A stretch of DNA of 12,615 nucleotides from the NCBI GenBank assembly GCA_028293725.1, contig JAQGOE010000017.1:1-12615 (forward strand), in the 5' to 3' direction. A program made the translations under genes and the position numbers. Positions 6,910-12,615 of this stretch are shown in pieces. The notes below the pieces were generated by a model that saw nothing but the letters and a program-made list of their open reading frames with translations, searched no databases and was not told the DNA's origin. How positions within the stretch are numbered: position 1 is the first letter of the stretch; every line of letters starts with the position of its first letter. This stretch comes from Gammaproteobacteria bacterium (lineage in GTDB: Bacteria; Pseudomonadota; Gammaproteobacteria; Steroidobacterales; Steroidobacteraceae).

Positions 6910-8177
6910 AGCAGCCGATACCAGTGACGGTCGTCAGCGGCTTTCTGGGGTCGGGGAAGACGACGCTTCTGTGTGGTTTGCTCGAGCGCCGGCAGGAGCG
7001 CCGGCTTGCCGTGTTGATCAATGAGCTCGGTGAGATTTCCATCGACGGCGCGCTCGCGCGTGCCAGTGCTGGCGCAAAAAGCGCTCGTTCAACAGGCGTT
7101 GGCGCAGCGGGCGAGGTGGAGATCGTCGATTTCCCGAGTGGGCTCATCGCGTATGCCGAAGACACGCGGTTCGTACCGACGTTGCAGGCGATCGCGCGTC
7201 GCGCCGACAGGGTCGATCATGTATTGATCGAGACATCGGGTGTGGCGCTGCCTTCCGCGGCGATGGAGCGGTTGCAGAGCCCCGAACTCGCTGGTGATTT
7301 CGTGCTGGACGCGACGCTGGTCGTGGTAGATACGCCGCGACTGCTGGCCGGGGAGTTCCAGTTAGAGAGTCAGCAGTGGGAAGTTGCCCGCGCGGGCCGC
7401 GCCGGTGGTGGGGCGGCCGCTGGCTCTGCGGGCGATCTCGCTGGCACGGGCCACGCTGGTGATAAGGCAGGCGCCAGCGGTGCCACTGGCAGACCAAGCG
7501 ACGGCGCCGAGGCTCTCCGTTCTGCCGGCTTGCTCTTCAACCAACAACTCGCGGCGGCTGACGTCGTAGTTTTAAACAAAATAGACGACCTCGATACCGA
7601 CGCTCTTCTCGCCGCGGAAGAACAAGTCCGACGGCGCGCGCCGAATGTTCGCTTCCTCGAGCTTGCGCATAACGCGCAGTTGGATGTACGGCTGGCGCTG
7701 GGGTTGCGCCTTCACCAAGCAACTGCCCGGCCGCAACACCTCCATGGGCCGTTTACACCGATGCCGGGTGCAGAGAGTCGAACTCTGGACGAACACGGCC
7801 GAATTGATGGCCACACCCACTCGGGTCTCATGGCGCATAACCATGGACTGACGACACACACACATTTCCACGAACAGGACCCGGGTTGGCTCTCTTTCAC
7901 ACTCAGAAGTGGGGAGTATCAAGACATCGGCGCCCTGCGCACTGCTCTGGAGCGCCTCGCGGAGGCGGAGCCGCTCTTGCGCTGCAAGGGATTTGCACTC
8001 AGCACCGAGGCGGGTCGTCCCGTACTTCTTCAAGGCGTACGTACACGCGTCGTATCGACCAACGAGACCCTGAAACAAGCACCGAAGGTTTCTGAGCTGG
8101 TGCTCATTGGTTATCACCTCAGCCGCTCGCGCGTGGCGTCCACGCTGAGTCGTCTGACCGGCACGGTTTGGAGTTGA
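6906..8177 (+). CDS. cobW: CobW-family (COG0523) GTPase, variant without the CxCC motif
   Basis: COG0523 proteins are GTP-dependent metal chaperones; CobW is thought to deliver Co2+ for B12 synthesis. Seen: Walker A GFLGSGKTT at 12-20, NELGEISIDG (39-48), IETSGVALP from 109, NKIDDLD (G4) from 224, and a C-terminal CobW_C domain from about 325 (WLSFTLRSGEY, LLRCKGFAL, LLQGVRTRV, SELVLIGYHLS). At the place where the family has GCLCC, this protein reads DFPSGLIAYAED (75-86), with no cysteine. Two inserts are visible: an Ala/Gly/Ser-rich one at about 50-70, before that segment, and a longer one at about 161-206 before the G4 region. A His-rich stretch at 278-322 carries about ten histidines. The length is 423 residues, longer than a typical CobW of about 350. 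Its position between ring-building and decorating genes supports a cobalt-related role, but metal and client are uncertain. It starts at an ATG overlapping the cbiJ stop. Confidence 0.88.
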   Translation: MKQPIPVTVVSGFLGSGKTTLLCGLLERRQERRLAVLINELGEISIDGALARASAGAKSARSTGVGAAGEVEIVDFPSGLIAYAEDTRFVPTLQAIARRADRVDHVLIETSGVALPSAAMERLQSPELAGDFVLDATLVVVDTPRLLAGEFQLESQQWEVARAGRAGGGAAAGSAGDLAGTGHAGDKAGASGATGRPSDGAEALRSAGLLFNQQLAAADVVVLNKIDDLDTDALLAAEEQVRRRAPNVRFLELAHNAQLDVRLALGLRLHQATARPQHLHGPFTPMPGAESRTLDEHGRIDGHTHSGLMAHNHGLTTHTHFHEQDPGWLSFTLRSGEYQDIGALRTALERLAEAEPLLRCKGFALSTEAGRPVLLQGVRTRVVSTNETLKQAPKVSELVLIGYHLSRSRVASTLSRLTGTVWS

Positions 8178-8180
8178 GAT

Positions 8181-8783
8181 ATGCATACCGATCCCGACGC
8201 GCACAAGCGCATGACCCAGCGGCATAAAGAGGGCTTCGAGAAGAAGAAGGCGGCCGCACAGCTCGAAAAGGGACTGCTGATCGTCAATACGGGCACCGGC
8301 AAGGGGAAGTCGACGGCCGCGTTCGGCATGGGAATGCGGGTGCTGGGCCATGGTTGGAAGCTCGGTGTCGTGCAGTTCATCAAGGGTGCGCTCGACAGCG
8401 CGGAGCGGAGATTCCTGTCAGCGCAGCCGAACTGCGATTTTCACGTCGTCGGTGCGGGGTACACCTGGAATACGCAGGATCGGGAGGCCGATGTGCTGAC
8501 AGCCCGACGGGGCTGGGCGGAGGCTGTGCGCATGATCGAGGATCCTACGTACCGCATGGTGATCCTGGATGAGCTCAACATCGTCCTCAAATACGAATAC
8601 CTGGATCTCGAGGCGATCCTCGAAGTGTTTCGCAAGCGGCGCGAGATGCTGCACATCGTGGTCACGGGGCGGCATGCGCCCGAGCGGCTGATCGAAGCGG
8701 CCGACCTGGTCAGCGACATCCGCCCCGTGAAACATCCCTATAAAGAACAGGGTGTCAAAGCGCAAGCGGGTGTGGAATTCTGA
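8181..8783 (+). CDS. cobO: Cob(I)yrinic acid a,c-diamide adenosyltransferase (CobO/CobA/BtuR)
   Basis: This enzyme transfers the 5'-deoxyadenosyl group from ATP to the reduced Co(I) corrinoid, forming the Co-C bond before CbiP acts. At 200 residues it matches the BtuR/CobA/CobO family. Seen: a Lys-rich N-terminal helix, the P-loop variant TGTGKGKST at 37-45, VVQFIKG, the GAGYTWNTQDREADV motif, VILDELNIVLKYEYLD, and VTGRHAPERLIEAADLVSDI; the C-terminus KHPYKEQGVKAQAGVEF is a close match to the family ending. The ATG lies 3 nt after the cobW stop with GGAG 7 nt upstream (8170-8173). It is followed after 2 nt by cbiA, whose product is its substrate. I see nothing unusual in it. Confidence 0.96.
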   Translation: MHTDPDAHKRMTQRHKEGFEKKKAAAQLEKGLLIVNTGTGKGKSTAAFGMGMRVLGHGWKLGVVQFIKGALDSAERRFLSAQPNCDFHVVGAGYTWNTQDREADVLTARRGWAEAVRMIEDPTYRMVILDELNIVLKYEYLDLEAILEVFRKRREMLHIVVTGRHAPERLIEAADLVSDIRPVKHPYKEQGVKAQAGVEF

Positions 8784-8785
8784 TC

Positions 8786-10087
8786 ATGGAGCGCCGTGCC
8801 TGTCCCGCATTGTTCGTCAGTGCTCCGGCTTCCAACCAGGGCAAGACAACTATTACGGCGGCACTCGCTCGGTTCCACAGCGCGCAGGGACGCGTCGTCC
8901 GCGTATTCAAGACCGGTCCTGACTTCCTCGACCCCATGATTCTCGAGCGCGCCAGCGGACGCCCGGCGTACCAGCTCGATCTGTGGATGGGAGGCGAGGA
9001 ACACTGCCGAACTCTGCTGTACGAGGCCGCGCGTGAAGCCGACCTGATCCTGATCGAAGGGGTGATGGGACTGTTCGACGGTACACCGAGTAGTGCTGAT
9101 CTCGCGCAGCTCCTGGGTGTGCCGGTGCTGGCTGTCATCGATGCGGAGTCCATGGCGCAAACCTTCGGTGCAATTGCTCACGGGCTCGCGTCGTATCGCA
9201 CGGGGTTGCCGTTCTACGGGGTACTTGCAAACCGGGTGGCCGGAGTACGTCACGGCGAGTTGCTCCAACAAGGGATGCGGCCAGATTTAGACTATCTCGG
9301 AGCTGTGATGCGGGACTCGGCTGTCGAGCTGCCCGATCGTCATCTTGGGTTGGTGCAGGCGGAAGAGGTGGGTGATCTTGAACAGCGCCTTGCCGCGGCG
9401 GCGGCTACTGTGAAGGACACCCGGTTGTCGGGACTTCCACCCGCAGTTGAGTTTATCGCCCCGGCGACGGCGCCCGTCCTCCCCGAGCGAGTGCTGGCCG
9501 GCGTACGCATCGGTGTTGCACGAGACCCGGCTTTCTCGTTTCTTTACCCGGCCAACCTCGACTTGCTGCGGGTGATGGGAGCTGAACTGGTCTTTTTCTC
9601 GCCACTCACTGACGGTGAATTGCCCACGATCGACAGTGTTTATTTGCCGGGAGGCTACCCGGAACTCCACCTGCCCCAATTGAGCGCCAATCGTGCCATG
9701 GCGCTGGCTCTGCGCCGGCATGTCGACTCCGGGAAGCGGCTCTACGCCGAGTGCGGCGGCATGCTTTATCTGTTGGAATTCCTCACTGATGTGAAGGGTC
9801 AGCGCGCCAGCCTGGCGGGCCTCCTGCCGGGAAGCGCCACCATGCAGCCGCGTCTGAGAGGACTCGGATACCAATCCGCTCCCTGTCCGGGTGGTGGCAC
9901 TCTTCGTGGGCACACTTTCCATCACTCGACGATGGAGACGTCGCTGACGCCATGGGCACATGGTGAACGCCTGTACAACACGTCACCCGGCGAGGCGATC
10001 TACCGTGAAGGTAAGCTCACGGCCAGTTACCTCCATAACTACTTTCCGTCGAATCCACAGGCAGCGGCAGGACTGTTTTCACATTGA
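8786..10087 (+). CDS. cbiA: Cobyrinic acid a,c-diamide synthase (CbiA/CobB)
   Basis: CbiA amidates the a and c side-chain carboxylates of (cobalt-)cobyrinate using glutamine and ATP. Seen: an N-terminal ATP-binding domain with [11 protein letters not shown] (12-22; the P-loop variant of the dethiobiotin-synthetase-like superfamily), [17 protein letters not shown], and [13 protein letters not shown]; then the class I glutamine amidotransferase domain with [20 protein letters not shown] with nucleophile C323, GHTFHHS, and the C-terminal SYLHNYF with likely catalytic H417. The length of 433 residues is normal. The ATG follows the cobO stop by 2 nt. Whether the substrate already contains cobalt depends on the pathway; the early-insertion genes around it favour the CbiA name over CobB. 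Confidence 0.96.
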   Translation: MERRACPALFVSAPASNQGKTTITAALARFHSAQGRVVRVFKTGPDFLDPMILERASGRPAYQLDLWMGGEEHCRTLLYEAAREADLILIEGVMGLFDGTPSSADLAQLLGVPVLAVIDAESMAQTFGAIAHGLASYRTGLPFYGVLANRVAGVRHGELLQQGMRPDLDYLGAVMRDSAVELPDRHLGLVQAEEVGDLEQRLAAAAATVKDTRLSGLPPAVEFIAPATAPVLPERVLAGVRIGVARDPAFSFLYPANLDLLRVMGAELVFFSPLTDGELPTIDSVYLPGGYPELHLPQLSANRAMALALRRHVDSGKRLYAECGGMLYLLEFLTDVKGQRASLAGLLPGSATMQPRLRGLGYQSAPCPGGGTLRGHTFHHSTMETSLTPWAHGERLYNTSPGEAIYREGKLTASYLHNYFPSNPQAAAGLFSH

Positions 10088-10097
10088 ATCACCCATC

Positions 10098-11018
10098 ATG
10101 ACCGCACTGATCACATTGGCGGCCGTATTGCTGGATGCACTGCTGGGTGAGCCCCGCCGTTGGCATCCGTTGGTGGGATTCGGCCGCTGGGCCCGGTATT
10201 TCGAGCGATGGCTGAATACCAGCTCGACGAGGACTCCCTTGGCGCAGCGACTGCTGGGTGTCTTTGCGGTAACCATCGCGGTAGGGCCTTGGGTGCTGTT
10301 GGTCATGGTGGCGAGTGCGCTACCCGTGTTGCACTACTGGGTGGCTATAGCGGCACTTTATTTCGCTCTGGGTCACCAAAGCCTCAGACAACATGCGCTG
10401 CGGGTCCATCGAGCACTGGATGCGGACAACCTCGATGAAGCTCGAGTTCAAGTAGGTTATATGGTGAGCCGGGACACCGCGAAAATGGACACCCGCGCGG
10501 TCGCATCCGCGGCGGTGGAGTCGGTTCTCGAAAACGGCAATGATGCCGTCTTTGGCGCGCTATTCTGGTTCCTGGTCGCTGGTGCCCCCGGCGTTCTGCT
10601 GTTTCGTCTGTCAAACACGTTGGATGCGATGTGGGGCTATCGCACTCCGCGGTATCTGTACTTCGGATGGACGGCCGCGCGGCTCGATGACGTTCTGAAC
10701 TTCGTGCCGGCGCGCCTGACAGCTCTGACCTACGCTTTGATTGGAAAGACCGGGAGCGCACTGCGTTGCTGGCGATTGCAGGCACCAGCCTGGGATAGCC
10801 CCAATGCGGGCCCCGTCATGGCAGCAGGTGCGGGCGCATTGGAGTTGGGGCTCGGTGGCGGCGCCTACTATCACGGTCAGTGGGAGGAGCGCCCACCCTT
10901 GGGCATGGGCTCCCCGCCGAACGCGAGATCTATTTACGCGGCACTTAAGTTGGTCCGGTCCGGCGTCGTGCTGTGGCTGCTGCTCGTCATCGCCTGGGAG
11001 ATCGTCGCGTATGCTTGA
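10098..11018 (+). CDS. cbiB: CbiB (CobD), adenosylcobinamide-phosphate synthase, membrane protein
   Basis: CbiB attaches the aminopropanol (phosphate) arm to adenosylcobyric acid at the inner membrane. The 306 residues match the family length. Seen: N-terminal hydrophobic segment with [19 protein letters not shown] (11-29), where family members usually have GDP...HP; hydrophobic helices at about 52-92; [10 protein letters not shown] (122-131) and [28 protein letters not shown] (split by helix start near 150); [14 protein letters not shown] then [22 protein letters not shown]; and a final hydrophobic helix at about 286-305. The frame is open upstream to 9960 inside cbiA, but only the ATG at 10098 gives the family N-terminus. 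No clear ribosome binding site precedes it in the 10-nt gap, so initiation may depend on translation of cbiA. The 3' end overlaps cobC by 8 nt. Confidence 0.94.
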   Translation: MTALITLAAVLLDALLGEPRRWHPLVGFGRWARYFERWLNTSSTRTPLAQRLLGVFAVTIAVGPWVLLVMVASALPVLHYWVAIAALYFALGHQSLRQHALRVHRALDADNLDEARVQVGYMVSRDTAKMDTRAVASAAVESVLENGNDAVFGALFWFLVAGAPGVLLFRLSNTLDAMWGYRTPRYLYFGWTAARLDDVLNFVPARLTALTYALIGKTGSALRCWRLQAPAWDSPNAGPVMAAGAGALELGLGGGAYYHGQWEERPPLGMGSPPNARSIYAALKLVRSGVVLWLLLVIAWEIVAYA

Positions 11019-12009
11019 ACACGGAGGTCGGCTCCTCCAGGCCGTGCAGCGCTACGGGGTGCCGCGCGAGCGTTGGCTCGACTTGTCGACGGGCATCAAC
11101 CCGATCGCGTGGCAGGGCGCTCCGCTCCCGATCTTCAGTTGGAATCGTTTACCGGAAGACGAAGACGGTTTAATCGAGGCTGCCGCGGCCTATTACGAAG
11201 CCCCGCGGCTGCTGCCCACCAGCGGATCACAGGCCGCGATTCAGACGCTACCGAGGTTGCGGGAGCGATGTCGTGTTGGAGTACCAACGCTCGGATATAA
11301 CGAGCACGGGCATCGCTGGAAGCAGGCCGGTCACGACGTCATCCCGGTGGCGGTGAAAGATTTCGGAGCGGCCGTCGACCGGCTCGATGTGCTCGTCGTC
11401 TGCAACCCGAATAATCCTACTGGCGAGCGTGTCACGCCCGTGGAACTGCTGGAGTGGCATGCGCGTCTGAGCGCTCGCGGTGGGTGGCTCGTAGTTGACG
11501 AGGCGTTCGCGGATTCGACTCCGGAGACCAGCATCGCACGCTACACCGACCGAGACGGACTGGTTGTGTTGCGATCTCTTGGAAAGTTCTTTGGCCTCGC
11601 CGGAGCACGCGTCGGTTTCGTGCTCGCTGCGAAGTCGTTGCTGAATGATTTGGTAGATTGGTTGGGGCCTTGGGCAATAGCAGGGCCGTCGCGACTCGTC
11701 GCGCGAGCCGCGCTCAGCGATCGGACGTGGCAGGAGACGACTCGTCAACGACTGCGTCAGGACAGCCGGCGACTCGCCGAACTCCTTACGAGTCACGGTC
11801 TACCGCCTGACGGAGGATGCGAACTTTTTCAATGGGTGCGGACACCTCACGCACTCAAGATGCACGATGCGTTAGCGCGTCAAGGTGTCCTCACGCGTCA
11901 CTTCGAGGCTGTGCCGAGTTTGCGCTTCGGGCTGCCGGCGAGGACTGAGGACTGGCATCGCCTGGAGACCGTGTTGGGTAGCGTGCAATTGCGCGAGGTG
12001 GTGGCGTGA
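11011..12009 (+). CDS. cobC: CobC (Salmonella CobD type), PLP-dependent L-threonine-O-3-phosphate decarboxylase
   Basis: A fold-type I aminotransferase-like enzyme that probably supplies (R)-1-amino-2-propanol phosphate to CbiB. Seen: N-terminal EHGGRLLQA and LDLSTGINP, typical of this group; NPNNPTG at 132-138; VVDEAFAD, with the Asp that binds the PLP ring nitrogen; and [15 protein letters not shown] with the likely PLP lysine K192. From ATG 11011 it is 332 residues, as expected for CobC. The frame is open upstream to 10741 inside cbiB, but that extension bears no family similarity. The start overlaps the cbiB stop by 8 nt, with GGGAG about 10 nt upstream. The activity is inferred from context, because histidinol-phosphate aminotransferase is a close relative; the first residues and the B12 neighbours argue for CobC. 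The stop overlaps cbiP as GTGA. Confidence 0.93.
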   Translation: MLEHGGRLLQAVQRYGVPRERWLDLSTGINPIAWQGAPLPIFSWNRLPEDEDGLIEAAAAYYEAPRLLPTSGSQAAIQTLPRLRERCRVGVPTLGYNEHGHRWKQAGHDVIPVAVKDFGAAVDRLDVLVVCNPNNPTGERVTPVELLEWHARLSARGGWLVVDEAFADSTPETSIARYTDRDGLVVLRSLGKFFGLAGARVGFVLAAKSLLNDLVDWLGPWAIAGPSRLVARAALSDRTWQETTRQRLRQDSRRLAELLTSHGLPPDGGCELFQWVRTPHALKMHDALARQGVLTRHFEAVPSLRFGLPARTEDWHRLETVLGSVQLREVVA

Positions 12010-12615
12010 GTGCCCGAACCCTGATGGTCCAGGGCACGACTTCCGATGCGGGCAAGAGTACCTTGGTCACCGGGCTATGCCGAGTACTGAGGCGCTGCGG
12101 CTTGCGTGTCGCACCTTTCAAACCGCAGAACATGGCTCTCAATAGTGCGGTGACGGTGGATGGCGGTGAGATCGGCCGGGCGCAGGCGCTGCAAGCGCAG
12201 GCCGCGGGCGTCGAACCAACCACAGACATGAACCCGATTTTGTTGAAGCCCAACAGCGATCTGGGCGCGCAGGTCATTGTTCACGGGCGTGTCGTGGGTA
12301 ACATGCCGGCGGCGGAGTACCACCAATATAAGAGCGTTGCGCGGCAGGCGGTGCTCGCGTCTCATGAGCGGCTCGCCGCCCGGTACGATGTAATCGTCAC
12401 CGAGGGGGCTGGCTCACCTGCCGAGATCAATTTAAGGGAAGGCGATATCGCCAACATGGGTTTCGCGGAAGCGATTGATTGCCCGGTCATTCTTATCGCG
12501 GATATCGAGCGGGGCGGTGTCTTCGCACACTTGGTGGGGACCGTCGCGCTCTTGAGTCCCAGCGAGCAAGCGCGCATCGCCGGCTTTGTCATCAATCGCT
12601 TTCGCGGGGATCTTA
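12006..12615 (+). CDS. cbiP: CbiP (CobQ), cobyric acid synthase, N-terminal part only
   Basis: CbiP amidates the b, d, e and g side chains of adenosylcobyrinate a,c-diamide. The window holds 203 codons plus one base, covering the ATP-binding domain; the C-terminal glutaminase domain lies beyond the edge. Seen: [20 protein letters not shown] with the P-loop at 10-19, [10 protein letters not shown] at 38-47, [14 protein letters not shown] from 55, [17 protein letters not shown] from 75, [11 protein letters not shown] at 133-143, and [15 protein letters not shown]. The GTG at 12006 overlaps the cobC stop as GTGA, with GAGG 7 nt upstream (11995-11998). The match to CobQ/CbiP is close throughout, with no break visible in the part present. 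Confidence 0.96.
   Translation, partial: MSARTLMVQGTTSDAGKSTLVTGLCRVLRRCGLRVAPFKPQNMALNSAVTVDGGEIGRAQALQAQAAGVEPTTDMNPILLKPNSDLGAQVIVHGRVVGNMPAAEYHQYKSVARQAVLASHERLAARYDVIVTEGAGSPAEINLREGDIANMGFAEAIDCPVILIADIERGGVFAHLVGTVALLSPSEQARIAGFVINRFRGDL

Noticed and set aside
7482..7488. GCCACTG, the core of the cobalamin riboswitch B12 box; also at 4789-4795.
   Set aside because: Both lie inside coding frames (cobW insert and cbiG), and I see none of the other conserved riboswitch elements around them. A B12 riboswitch for this operon would be expected upstream of the first gene, outside the window.
7572..8351. Minus-strand open frame of 259 codons opposite cobW/cobO.
   Set aside because: It crosses two well-conserved + strand genes and their junction, and the predicted protein has no recognisable family features.
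9287..9961. Minus-strand open frame of 224 codons opposite cbiA.
   Set aside because: GC-rich coding DNA often leaves the antisense strand open; cbiA motifs on the + strand account for this region.
10741..11010. Upstream extension of the cobC frame by 90 codons.
   Set aside because: It lies within cbiB in another frame, while the [10 protein letters not shown]-terminus of CobC begins directly at the ATG at 11011.
1..12615. Possible change in strand composition (more G than C) between the first and second half, which might mark transfer of part of the operon.
   Set aside because: Hand counts on a few 60-base lines gave G excess in both halves with wide scatter, so no boundary can be supported without a computed skew plot.

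Overview
This 12.6 kb window lies inside one long cobalamin (vitamin B12) biosynthesis operon. All genes are on the + strand and packed end to end. Both window edges cut genes: the first coding region probably begins a few codons upstream of base 1, and the last (cbiP/cobQ) runs off the 3' end. The DNA is GC-rich and reads cleanly in the standard bacterial code. The gene set and fusions suggest a proteobacterium, perhaps a beta- or gammaproteobacterium, but nothing here names the genus and that assignment is a guess. Markers of the oxygen-independent (early cobalt insertion) route are present: CbiX, CbiD, CbiG, CbiC. Markers of the aerobic route (CobG, CobF, CobNST) are absent from the window. 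One gene usually linked to the aerobic route, cobW, sits in the middle.

Layout: 1-1668 CbiX-CbiC fusion (cobaltochelatase plus precorrin-8X methylmutase); 1665-2792 CbiD; 2824-3558 CbiL; 3555-4331 CbiF/CobM; 4328-5299 CbiG; 5296-6909 CbiH-CbiJ fusion; 6906-8177 CobW-like GTPase; 8181-8783 corrinoid adenosyltransferase (CobO/BtuR); 8786-10087 cobyrinate a,c-diamide synthase (CbiA/CobB); 10098-11018 CbiB; 11011-12009 CobC (threonine-phosphate decarboxylase type); 12006-12615 CbiP/CobQ (partial). Genes overlap by 4 or 8 nt or are separated by at most 10 nt, apart from a 31-nt gap before cbiL that is spanned by a 12-codon mini-ORF. No stretch longer than 31 nt lacks a gene, and I see no internal promoter, terminator, riboswitch, RNA gene or mobile element.

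The first half builds the corrin ring: cobalt insertion (CbiX), C20, C17 and C11 methylation (CbiL, CbiH, CbiF), lactone opening (CbiG), C1 methylation (CbiD), reduction (CbiJ) and methyl migration (CbiC). The second half decorates it: a,c-amidation (CbiA), adenosylation (CobO), remaining amidations (CbiP), and aminopropanol supply and attachment (CobC, CbiB). The one ring-building activity not seen is CbiE/CbiT (C5/C15 methylation and C12 decarboxylation). Nucleotide-loop assembly genes (cobU, cobS, cobT) are also not in view.

I do not see an unknown system here; this is a recognisable pathway with unusual protein architectures. The points most worth a second look are: a CobW-family GTPase whose usual CxCC metal motif is replaced by a cysteine-free sequence but which carries a His-rich loop; a CbiG that appears to lack its middle domain and carries two separate in-frame tandem repeats; a CbiX-CbiC fusion that buries the MxCxxC motif internally; a CbiL with an altered glycine-rich SAM-binding loop; and a repeated pattern of Ala/Gly/Ser-rich inserts at domain junctions in four proteins.
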